From NCBI GenBank assembly GCA_021464415.1, contig CM038470.1:34652099-34716098 (forward strand): DNA of 64,000 nucleotides, in the 5' to 3' direction. Each line of letters starts with the position of its first letter. Position 1 is the first letter of the stretch. The notes under the pieces are model-generated. The model saw only the letters and a program-made list of their open reading frames with translations, was not told where the DNA came from and searched no databases. The position numbers and the translations under genes were made by a program. Positions 36,171 through 46,273 of the stretch are shown in pieces. This stretch comes from Lonicera japonica (lineage: Eukaryota > Streptophyta > Magnoliopsida > Dipsacales > Caprifoliaceae).

Positions 36171-38465
36171 ATGTCCCAGGCCTTTAGCGCAAAAATCACG
36201 AACATGCTAAGAATGATGAAATATTTGCCCGAAACCAACCTGGGTACGGGAAACCACTGCCTCCTCCAAGCCTTAGAGCCTGTGGAGAGACATGAGAGAG
36301 AGGGTTTCAGTTATCAAAGCAACAAAGAGGACCACCACGGAGAAAAGGATCGAGGGCGCCAGTTCCTGAGTTTTAGTTCACTCAACGGTTTCTTCATCAA
36401 AAAAGGAGAGGACTTTCACTTTTGCGGTTTCCAAGAACCCTGGAGAAACGGAGATGGAAGAAGCATGCCCGGGTGGGAAATTTTTTATGAAGACAACCTG
36501 TACCACAAGGAAGAGATCACACACTCTTTCTCCACCAAGCTTACTATCAGGACTGAGGGAGAAGAAGAAGAGAAGAGCACAAGTAGTGGAGAATCAATTG
36601 GGAACCTAATCGAAGTCATGGCAATTGAAGATGATATACCCAAAGACGATCCGATATACTTGATCTATGAAGACCTAGAAGATAGGGCCTGGGAGGGAAA
36701 GAGTGAAAATGTAACGAGTAACAATAGGAGAGAAAGCGAGAGAAAAACTAGGGAGGAGTCATTCCTGGATATGCTTTTTGAAATTGTACCCATGTGTAAT
36801 ATAATCAATGAAGAAGATCCAACTTTTCAGTACTCCGATGTTATAAATTTAATGATTGCTTCAGTAGATATAGAAAGTATGAACGAGCACCCAGAGGAGA
36901 ACAACACACGCATATAGAGTGATGAAGGAGATACTCTTATTATTAACCTCGGGACCAAGGAAGAAAGGAAAGAAGTACGCATTGGGGCCGACTTAACTAA
37001 AACTAAAAAGAAAAAGTTCATACAAACTCTGAAAGAGTACGTGGATGTCTTTGCCTAGTCCTACGCCGATATGCCAGGGTTAAACAGCCAAATAGTCATG
37101 CACGAAATACACACCAAACCCGAGTCCAAACCTGTTAAACAGAAGTTAAGAAAATTCATGCCAGAATGGTCCCTGAAAGTGAAAGAAGAAGTAATGAAGC
37201 AATTGAGCGTAGGCTTCTTATAGGTAATCGATTACCCTTCGTGGTTAGCCAACATTGTGCCTGTTCCAAAGGAAAATGGGAAAGTTCGCATGTGTGTGGA
37301 TTACCGGGATCTCAACAAAGCTTGCCCAAAAGATGATTTTTTTTACCAAACATTGATTCAATAGTGGATAACACTGCCAACCACGCTCTGAAGTCATTTG
37401 TGGATGGTTTTGCCGGGTATAACCAAATCAAGATGCACCCAGACCACCAAGATAAAACATCATTTATCACCCCATAGGGAACGTATTGTTACACTGTCAT
37501 GCCATTTGGACTGAAGAATGCCACTACAACTTATCAGAGGGCGGCTACCGCTATTTTCCATGACATGATCCACAAAGAGGTAGAGGTTTACGTGGACGAC
37601 AAAATCATCAAATCGAAAGAAAGAGGAGGCCATATCCCAGCCCTACGGGCCTTTTTTAACCGACTCCGCCAATATCAGATGAGACTCAATCCCCAGAAAT
37701 ATGTGTTCGGGGTGACAAAGGGAAATTGCTGGATTACGTTGTCAGCAAGAAGGGTATCGAGGTAGACCCAACAAAGGTTAGAGCAATCCAAGAGATGCCG
37801 AGCCTCTCATCGAGAGAGAAGTGCGGGGGTTTTTGGGCAACTTACAATACATTAGCAGGTTCATCTCCCAACTTACCCAGACATGTGAACCCATTTTTAA
37901 ACTCCTGAGGAAATCATCACCAGGAGAATAGGACGAACAGTGTCAAGAGGCATTCGATAAAATCAAGAGCTATCTTTCCAACCCCCCGATACTAGCACCA
38001 CCTCAGCTAGGGCTACCTTTGATCTTATACTTCACAGTCACGGACACAGCTGCAGGATCCATGCTGGTTCAACACCTGGCCACTACTCGGAATGAACAAG
38101 CCATTTACTATATAAGCAAGAAGCTATCGCCATTTGAAATGAACTACACACCGTTGGAGAAATCTTGCACTGCTTTCGTCTGGGTAACACAAAAACTCCG
38201 TCATTACATGCTTATCTTTCCCGTCATCTTAGCATCCCATATCAACCCGCTAAAGTATCTGTTCGAGAAACTAGCTCTATCGAACCGAATGACAAAATGG
38301 CTATTTTTACTCTCTGAGTTCGACATCATGTACATGACCCAGAAATCTGTAAAAGGAAAAATCATTGCAGATTATCTAGCTGACAACCCGATGCTTAGAG
38401 AAATAGTAGAAGAAGCCAGATTTCCAGATGAAGCCATCATGAACCTAAAGATCGACGAATACTGA
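36171..38465 (+). pseudogene. A1 protease-RT linker, reverse transcriptase and RNase H
   Basis: Acidic linker sequence (36171-36917) leads into RT: RMCVDYRDLNKACPKDDF (about 37280), GYNQIKMHPDHQDKTSF (about 37418) and the catalytic YVDD at 37589-37600. RNase H follows (37900-38465) with YYISKKLSPFEMNYTPLEK and the tether-like LFEKLALSNRMTKWLFLLSEFDI. Stops at 36915, 37057, 37222 and elsewhere plus frameshifts near 37345 and 37735 inactivate it. Intact, it would reverse-transcribe the RNA and remove the template strand. Confidence 0.8.
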
Positions 38466-38468
38466 AAA

Positions 38469-40193
38469 ATGTATTTTGATGGAGCAGCCAACTGTAACAG
38501 GAATGGGATAGGCATCTTGTTAATCTCCCCTGACCAGACCCACTCACCCATTTCATATTGCCTCTCATGGACCAACAACATGACCGAGTATGAAGCTTCC
38601 ATAGTTGGGTTAGAGATCACATTTCAGAAGGGAATAAGGAGAATACAAGTTTACGGGGATTCAACACTGGTAATACATCAGATTTTAAAAGAATGGAAGA
38701 TCAGGGATGAGAAGTTGATCCCTTACTTGGCTAGGTTAGAAGATATCGCGAAAAAATTCGAGCACTCAGAGTTTTACTGTATCCCACGGTCACATAACAG
38801 TTTCACCGATGCACTAGCCACGTTGGCCTCAATGATCGACATCCCGGAGGGGGTGGAGGAGATTACCTTGACAGTAGAGAAAAGGCCCAGCCCAGCTTAC
38901 TGCATGGCCATCGAGTTTGAGAGTGAAGAGTCCGTGAACTCATCCACCTGGTTCTACGATATTTGGAACTTGCTGCAAAGTAATAAGTACCCCAAGCAGA
39001 CAAATAAGCAGACACGTGTTATGCTCCGAAGGCTGGCATCAAGGTTTATACTCTGCGCCGGGAGATTATACAAGAGGAATTATGATGGGACTCATCTCCA
39101 ATGTCTCACGGAAGAGGAGTCCGTAAGAATGATGGATCAAGTACATGGGGGAGACTGCAGACCCCATATGAGCGGTCATACGCTAGCTCAAAAAATCATC
39201 AGGCAAGGATACTACTGGTCCAAACTACAGAGTGATTGCAATGACCATGTACGTCGCTGCCACAAATTCCAGATATATGCTAAGTCTCAGAAACTCCCCC
39301 CGAGGGAATTATACAATATGACCGCTCCCTGGCCCTTTGCAACCTGGGGAATCAACATCATCGGGAAAGTGTCACTTAAAGCAAGCAATGGCCACGAATT
39401 CATCTTGGTGGCCATAGATTATTTCACGAAATGGGTAGAAGTAGAATCCTATAGGGTCCTGGACGCTAAGAGGGTAGCTCAGTTCATTCGAAGGAACATC
39501 ATCTGTAGATATGGGGTCCCGCATGAGATAGTTTCTGACAACGGTACTCACTTTGCAGGAGAGGCTAATCTTGTTATGGACAAATATGGCATCACCAGGC
39601 ACAGATCTTCTTCGTATCTCCCACAAACCAACGGGGCTGTTAAAGCTACCAAAAAAAAATTAAAGAATATCTTGAGCAAAATGACCGACACTTGTCGAGA
39701 CTGGCCAAAGAAACTCCCGTATGCATTGTGGGGTTACCAAACTACAGAAAGAGTGTCTACAAGAGCTACTCCTTTCTCTCTTACTTATGGGATGGAGGCT
39801 GTCCTCCGAGTAGAACTAGAAATCCCTTCCCTCCGAGTAGTTTTAGAAAACCAGATCAATGAAATTGAATGGGTCCAAGCCCGTTACAATGAGCTAACCT
39901 TACTAGACGAGAAGCGACTGAAAGGTGCATATCACCATCAGGGGTATCAGAATCGAATCGCTCAAGCTTTTAACCAAAAGGTAAAGACTAGGGGAATCAA
40001 TGAGAACGATATCGTGTTGAAAGAAATCCGAAAATCCGCCAGAGATCCGAGAGGGAAATTCGGACAAAAGTGGGTTGGGTTGTATATTGTCAAAGAAATC
40101 CATACAGGGGGAGCCGCAATACTCGCAGATCTAGATAGACAGTTACTACATTCGCCCGTCAGCATAGATCGCCTGAAGAAGTATTATCAGTAG
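38469..40193 (+). pseudogene. A1 archaeal-type RNase H and integrase
   Basis: A 574-residue open frame. Residues 1-125 form a second RNase H of archaeal type with catalytic acids D4 (YFDGA), E40/E42 (MTEYEAS), D64 (VYGDST) and D114 (FTDALA), all present. The integrase zinc region (about 222-270) has lost its last Cys (C264-H-K-F267). In the core, the first acid is Asn (GINIIG, N296), the second is kept (SDNG, D357), and the third, at the exact DD35E spacing, is Lys (K392 in NGAVKAT). Copy A2 keeps the first Asp. So the reading frame is long but the integrase is catalytically dead. The start is the first Met after a stop at 38463. Confidence 0.85.
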
Positions 40194-40374
40194 CAACATT
40201 TCATGTACCATCAAGAACTACGTAAACCTGAGCCCCAACTCAACTTTTGTTTCTTTTAAAAAAATCAAACGGGGAACGTAGGCAACCTGAGAAGTGACTT
40301 CAGGTCCAGTTTAAATCATTATAATGAAAACTTCCCTCCCATATTATTCAAAAAGTGGTTCAGAACACCCAGCA
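40194..40374 (+). other. Conserved non-coding block between integrase and antisense genes
   Basis: The sequence includes CATCAAGAACTACGTAAACC, TGAGCCCCA and GGGGAACGTAGGCAACCTGA. The same succession occurs on the minus strand at about 61560-61430 in family B. In both cases the 3' end of antisense gene 2 comes next. It is probably the shared 3' UTR/terminator zone of the two convergent transcription units. Confidence 0.6.
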
Positions 40375-41668
40375 TTACAGAGAGAAGGCAGATACAAGTA
40401 CATAAAGAAATCTAAGTCCTAGGGGTCGCCAAGCAGGGTCCTCAGTAGCCAAATCTATCCGGGCCTCATCCAAGATCTGGTATGCCAATGCAATGCTATC
40501 CTCAGTAGGCTCAGAATTCATGAATCGGAACCACTCCATCTGAAAGGGGTCACCGACCAGCTCTTCTTCCAAAGACTGCCAACGGGAACGAATGATGTCT
40601 GCCCGAAGAGGTCGAGAAATGCCAAAGCGGGTATGAACGAACTGTAGAGTCAAACGGTCACGCCACAATCTCTCCATAGACAAAGAAACATGTGGAGTAA
40701 CAAACTTAAGCTCAGAGGAAAAGTTGTTTAAATTAAAGGGGATGTTCTGGGGAATATTGAACTGCCGTAAAAGACGTCCGGGAAGATAGAAAGAGGTTAA
40801 CCAGAGACCCCTAAGTCGAACGTAATTCTGCCCACCCACACTTACCAACATCTCCCTGAGTTTCCACCACGGAATATGCCAACGGATTGCACGGAAGTTC
40901 TCAAAAAATCATATAGTCCAGTCAGACGAAGACATGGTCAAAGCACTGAAAAGAGGACGACAGAAGAAATGTGTCGAATTGTCTAGTCAAACCCCATTAA
41001 AACCCACTGATCGAAAGTGCTCCAGCAACCACATGTACAACAGACGTGGGCTCCCCCTAAGAAAAGTCGAAGTCTCCCCTCTGAAGATCATCCAAGCCAT
41101 TTAAGGTCTCAACTAGAATAATGGGCACTACCGTTTCCCCATTTTGAACTTGATGAATCAGACTGAGAATCATAGGATAAACCAAAGTAGAGCCCATGAA
41201 CAACAGCATGTCCAAAACTAGACAGATCAGAGCTGCAGCTGTACGACCAGAACTCAAGGAGGGATCATCCTCATGCCGATGGAAGAAGTTGACCATCCGA
41301 TGTAGATCCAGTAAACCCCCAGTAATAAGACGATCACATGCCGCCTGGGGAATATATAATAAAGAAATAAGCATGTCCCGAGGACTAACATCATCAATGG
41401 GGACGGCCATGGGCAACCGCGTGTTAGAACGAAGGAGCCACGAGAACTCCTCAAATGTCGAACAAAGCTCGTCCAAACCAAAACGGAAGAGATATTCTCC
41501 CGATTGCCAGAAGTACAAGGCCCCGAGAAGGAAAGAGAAGTCTACTGGGAGAAAACCCCATGCCGCCAGGGGACTGAAGACACCGAAATTCAGACCATTT
41601 TCCGAATAAACTAAGGCATCCTGGGCTTTGATAAACAGAAAGTCCTTTTCTGAGCGAAAATAGGACAT
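40375..41668 (-). pseudogene. Antisense gene 2 of A1: PMD-related (DUF7745-like) protein, broken
   Basis: Runs opposite to the retroelement. The N-terminal frame (41668-41057, 203 residues, start MSYFRSEKDF) contains FRFGLDELCSTFEEFSWLL, PRDMLISLLYI, SSGRTAAALICL and VETLNGLDDL. The C-terminal frame (40851-40375) contains GGQNYVRLRGLWLTSFYLP and RRLLRQFNIPQNIP-like sequence. The gap between them (41056-40852) is frameshifted and shortened. The same order of motifs occurs intact in family B at 59979-61211. The FW...CF.FG..DL.PT.EE pattern resembles plant DUF7745 proteins related to the plant mobile domain and often found with gypsy elements. Molecular function is unknown. It has its own TATA promoter at 41731-41834. 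Confidence 0.65.
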
Positions 41669-41730
41669 CTCAATACAAAAGGGAGAGGGTAAAAGAGAAT
41701 GGTGTGAAAGTGAAGGAAGAAAACATGGGG

Positions 41731-41834
41731 TATTTATAGGAAAAAGTGTCCTGTACTTGTTTGTCGCGCGAAAAACGCATCTCTAGAGATTGTCGCGCGA
41801 CAAACTGGCTTCCAGGAAGGATTGTCGCGCGACA
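41731..41834 (-). promoter_or_regulatory. Promoter of A1 antisense gene 2: TGTCGCGCGACA copies and TATA
   Basis: On the minus strand, palindromes at 41834-41823 and 41802-41791 are perfect TGTCGCGCGACA and one at about 41773-41762 is half-decayed. They precede CCTATAAATA (41740-41731), which is about 65 bp before the ATG at 41668. The palindrome and its placement are the same as in the family A LTR promoter, although the transcripts run in opposite directions. Confidence 0.75.
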
Positions 41835-42146
41835 ATCCAGCTTACGAGCTCACTTTTTTTAGGAATTTTTGCCAAAAGGAGTACTTATGTATGTATTTTA
41901 TTTTTTTTCTACTCACCGTTTTTGTTTTGTAGAAATCTTTAACCTTTCCACAAACAAGGTATGATTTTCATTGCAAATAATATATATGCATCACACACAC
42001 ACACACAGAGATAAGGACATTTCTAAAAAATAATAAAATAATAAATATTTCTTAAAAAGCATCAAAAACTACGAAACATTTTTATGTTTATCAAGATTTT
42101 CTAACATTTATCCATAAAAAGGTTCTTAAGAAACTATGCAAGAGGA
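41835..42146. other. Intergenic region between antisense genes 1 and 2 of A1
   Basis: No coding content. It is AT-rich with a short (CA)n run at 41993-42007. It separates the stop of gene 1 (42147) from the promoter array of gene 2. Confidence 0.6.
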
Positions 42147-42746
42147 CTAATCATGACGAGCGCGCTTCAACACGCTCTCGTTATCACCCGAAGCCTCCTC
42201 AAGGGTAGGGGCAACCACGGGAATAACCGGGGAGGGTCCAACGGTCTGAGATGGCTCTGCCGCCGGAGAAGGGGCTATAGGACGGATCACCAAGGATCGC
42301 GAACGCCTAGAAGTCCAGCTACTACTCCTCCGAGACTCAATCCACGTCCAGGAAGGAACAATAGGATCGTCCGCATGTAGGGAAGCCTCCAGCGCCCACC
42401 GGTAACAGCTAGCATATGAAGGGGGATCCCGACCAACATACTGGAGAAGGTTCCAGTTGTATAGATAATGCTCGCGAAGGGCCATCAGATCCGCGGCCCT
42501 AACGCTCACGAACTGCAAAGGGATACAAGAAAAGAGAAAGATCAGCACAATTATAAAGAAAGAGTACATATATAAAAGGACATAAGTAGGAGAGAAAAGA
42601 AGAGAGTCTACCTCATCACCCGTACGCCCCTCCAAGTAGTCGAATGTGCCGTCAAGAAGAGGGAACTCAGGGACAGCATATCGGCGAAGACCCGTGCCAA
42701 CATTATCAATATCTCGGGGCAGGGATGGTATAGTCACCACCAGGAT
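42147..42746 (-). pseudogene. Antisense gene 1 of A1: C-terminal end of a PMD protein, truncated
   Basis: Only the last two exons remain. The upstream exon (about 42746-42612) encodes TIPSLPRDIDNVGTGL...FDYLEGRTGDE. A 99-bp GT-AG intron (42611-42513) follows, then the last exon (42512-42147) starting FVSVRAADLMALREHYLYN and ending KRARHD. It matches the end of the family B gene 1 in position, exon structure, Ser/Arg-rich tail and final KR motif (KRPRTMD there). The 5' part was lost at the junction with A2. The KR-rich tail may be a nuclear localisation signal. Confidence 0.65.
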
Positions 42747-43312
42747 GGAAGGACCAATGAAGATTTGGAGATCACCAGTAAGCACCTAGAGATGCCCAAG
42801 CAAGGTGAGAAGGAAAGCTTCAGCGATTTTGTCACACGTTGGAGAGAAATGGCCTCCCAAATGTCCAAACTGCCCGATGAAGAAGAACAGTTAGAGATCA
42901 TACAGAAGAATTTTACTCTAGTTGTACTGAGTTACATGGGAAAGCATGTCTTCCCACACTTCAGGGCTCTATTAAGCATGGGATCGCAAATAAAGGAAGA
43001 ACTGGCCAAAAAGGCAGAGATCGATACTAAGAAAGCCTCGTATGCCAGAAAGAAGACAGCCACTCCAGCCGTGAACCAACTGAGCTCATACCCATATCGA
43101 CAAAACCCATTCCAGCAGCCACAACAAACACCTCCGATGAGTTGGCCTACACAAAGAGACTATTCAAACATCGAGGTCAAAAAAAGAAGGAATTTCTGCA
43201 CCCTTCCCACTATCCTGGTCAAAAGTCTGTAATTACTCCGAAATGTTAGACTAATCACTCCACTCAACCCACGCCCCCCACCAAACCCTATTCCCAGGAC
43301 GTGGAGAATGAA
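42747..43312 (+). pseudogene. A2 Gag (capsid part)
   Basis: The frame 42765-43232 encodes the second half of the Retrotrans_gag domain (SFSDFVTRWREMASQMS, EEEQLEIIQKNF, GKHVFPHFRALLSMGSQ) and the Gln/Pro-rich linker with RRNFCTLPTILVKSL, then a stop at 43230. It continues as PRPPPNPIPRTW into the knuckle region. Unlike A1, no solo LTR interrupts this point. That is what proves the insertion in A1. Confidence 0.75.
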
Positions 43313-45015
43313 TAAAAATTGTGCGTATCATCAAGCTTTTGGCCATGACACGGAACGTTGTTTGGTACTTCGCCATCGTATCCAGGACCTAATTGAGGCT
43401 GGAACCATCCCTGCACCCGGCGGGCCTCATATTACCAACAACCCCCTTCCCAACCACGCTCCGTCTGCGGGAATTAATGCTTTGACTATTGATGGAGAAG
43501 ATTTTGATCCCGTAGGACTCATTCGGGATGACCCAGCCTGTAAACCACCTGCTGTGCCGCTTAAGAAAACTCAAGTTGCCCCAGGCCTCAATCCAATAAT
43601 TGATCAGTGAATGGCTAAGATGAACTTCCTACCCGAGCAGGGTTTAGGGAAAGAAAACCAAGGGATCCCCAACCCACTTATAATCAAGACCAATCCTGGA
43701 AAATCTGGGATAGAATGGACCAAGGACAAGAAAAAACAACCATGGAAGCCTCGAGGCCCTCCAAAGGAGACAATCTGTATGACAGAGACCTCCCCCAAGA
43801 CTTTCAGTTGGTCGGCAGGACCAGATCCACTAGAAATCGCAGAAAAATCGGACCCAGCATCCCTTTGGATATAGCAGATCACCCGTTCGGGGAGGGTATA
43901 TCAACCACCACCAATAGATGTCGAGAAACAGCCTCCACCTAAGGAAATAGAGGATGACCGAGTATTAGAACAGTTGAAGAAAACACAAGCGCACATCACC
44001 ATTTGGGGCCTCCTAGTTGCCTCCAAACCTCATAGGACTGCCTTCATCAAACTCCTAAACGAAACTGTCATATCGCCAGATTCTACTCCCGAACAGTTAT
44101 CAAGCATAATTGGGTCACTTACAGTCTAAAGAAGTCTGTCATTCTCAGATAAAGACCTATCTACAGTGGAAAAGAAGCACAATCTAGCACTCCATATTAC
44201 CGTCCGGACCCTATGAAAGATCCTGCCACAGGTTCTCATCGATAATGGGTCAACTATAAATGATTGCCCTCTGAAAACCGCCAGATGTCTGGGTTTTTTG
44301 GATGCAGAGCTCTCTCCGTCAGTCGTAACCATTAGAGCCTATGACAACACCAGAAAGGCCGTTCTGGGCTCTTTAAAGCTTAATCTCATGGTAGGTCCTG
44401 AAAACTTTTCCAGCCAATTTTTAAATCATAGACATTCCCTCCAGTTTTAACCTTTTCTTGGGCAGAGCATGGCTACATGACATAGGAGCGCTCCCCTCTT
44501 CCTTACACCAAAAGATCAAGATACTGTTCGAAGAAAAGATAATCACCATCCAAGGAGATCTTGAAAGGACCTTAGCTGATCTGGAATTACCAGTCCTAGG
44601 CATCGGGAGCCAGAGCATACAGTTGGGAGGCTTCTCTTACGAGCCTCAAGTGCAAGCTCTTACCACCCAGAGGATCGAGTATCTACCCCCTGATAATATC
44701 TCCGATCTCAGTGCTAAAATCACAAATATGCTGAGAATGATGAAATACTTGCCCAGAGCCAGTTTGGGAATGGGACTGCAAGGGCTACTTCAGGCCTTGG
44801 AACCAATAACAAGATTGAAGAGAGAAGGTTTGGGGTACCAACACACCGATGAAGACAACCAAGAGAAAATGGGTCGAGGGCATCGGTATCCGAGTTTCAG
44901 CTCACTAAATAAGTTTTTTGTCAAGGAAGGGGAGGACTTCCCTTTTTGCGACTTTCAGGAACCTTGGAGAAATAGCGATGGAGATAACCTCTCAGGATGG
45001 GAAATCTTCTATTAA
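43313..45015 (+). pseudogene. A2 zinc knuckle, G-patch, protease and linker
   Basis: The knuckle is CAYHQAFGHDTERC. The G-patch region reads MNFLPEQGLGKENQGI. The protease motif IDNGSTINDCP is near 44240. The post-protease stretch (44458-45015) is open and carries GDLERTLADLELPVLGIGSQ and SSLNKFFVKEGEDFPF. In-frame stops occur at 43608, 43872, 44127 and 45013, and a frameshift near 44405-44450 lies inside the end of the protease. Confidence 0.75.
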
Positions 45016-45066
45016 GAGGACATTTACTTCAAAGAGAATGCCATATACACCTTCTCCACCAAATTA

Positions 45067-46273
45067 ATGATCGGGCCAGGAGAAGAAAGTGAAGATAAGA
45101 AAGATGAAGATGAAGAAATAATCGGAGATCTCTTTAACGTCATGGCTCTAGAAAATGATGAACCAAGAGATGACCCTATACACTTAATTCACGTCGATCC
45201 AGAATACCAGGAAGGGGGAGAGAATAAAATAGTAAAGGTGAGAGATAAGAGAGAAAGCAAGGGTAGGACTAGGGAGGAATCACCCCTAGATTTTCTTTTT
45301 AAACTTATACATGTAAACACTTTTATCGATGAAGTAGATTCCATTTTGCAGTATCCTGTTAGTTTTGATTCTGTAATTGCCTCTATGGATCTGGAAAGAC
45401 TAAACGAACACCCCGAGCGGGAGCAGCAGCGTATGCAAAATAAGGAAGGAGACACTCTTGTGGTTAATCTCGGGACCGAAGAGGAAATGAAAGAGGTACG
45501 TATTGGGGAAAATTTAAGCAAAACTGAGAGGGAAGAATTCACACAAACTCTGAATGAGTACGTGGATGTCTTCGCCTGGTCCTATGCAGATATACCGGGT
45601 TTGAACAGCCAGATACTCATGCACGAGATACACACCAAGCCGGAGTCCAGACCCGTTAAACAGAAACTGAGAAAGCTTACGCCGGAATGGTCCCTAAAAG
45701 TGAAGGAAGAAGTGATGAAACAGTTGAGTGTAGGTTTCCTATGAGTGATCGAGTACCCTTCGTGATTAGCCAGCATTGTGCCTGTTCCAAAGGCAAATGA
45801 AAAAGTCTGCTTGTGTATGGACTACCGAGATCTCAACAAGGCTTGCCCGAAAGATGATTTTTCGTTACCCAACATTGATTTGATATTGCTACACTGTTAT
45901 GCCATTCGGGCTGAAGAATGCCAGGGCGACATACCAAAGGGCAGCTATGGCTATTTTCTACGACATAATCCACAAAGAAGTAGAAGTATATGTGGACGAT
46001 ATGATTATCAAGTCGAAAGAAAAGGAAGGCCATGTCCCAGCCTTACGGGCCTTTTCTGATCGACTCCACCAGTATCAGATGAGACTCAATCCGCATAAGT
46101 GTGTGTTTGGGGTAACCAAAGGGAAACTCCTGGGCTATGTCGTCAGTAAGAAAGGAATCGAGGTAGACCCTGCCAAGGTTAAAACTATCCGAGATATGCC
46201 CGAGCCTCATACTGAGAGAGAAATTTGTGGACTTTTGGGTAATTTGCAGTACATCAGCAGGTTCATCTCTTAA
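45067..46273 (+). pseudogene. A2 reverse transcriptase with motif deletion
   Basis: The open frame 45067-45744 is the acidic linker and RT start (VNLGTEEEMKEVRIG, FTQTLNEYVDVFAWSYADIPG). After a TGA it continues VPVPKANEKVCLCMDYRDLN. Compared with A1, about 125 bp are missing near 45893, removing the segment with FVDGFAGYNQIKM and hence the first RT catalytic Asp. The fused frame then reaches YVDD at 45989-46000 and RT thumb sequence up to a TAA at 46271. The enzyme cannot work. Confidence 0.75.

Larger units (their letters stand above)
29846..42746 (+). mobile_element. Tat-lineage Ty3/gypsy element A1, lacking its 3' LTR
   Basis: Layout: 5' LTR (29846-31763), PBS (31765-31782), leader, gag, PR, RT, RNase H, archaeal-type RNase H, integrase, then two genes on the opposite strand (40375-41668 and 42147-42746). 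The dual RNase H, the tRNA-type PBS and the extra region after integrase define the Tat (Ogre/Retand-type) group. A 711-bp solo LTR of another gypsy family has inserted in gag. The element ends abruptly at about 42746 where gag sequence of a second copy (A2) begins. It cannot be autonomous. Confidence 0.85.

Noticed and set aside
41196..41609. Plus-strand open frame of 137 codons opposite gene 2 of A1
   Set aside because: It is very basic with no domain. The minus-strand frame has a clear homologue at 59979-61211 and a promoter.
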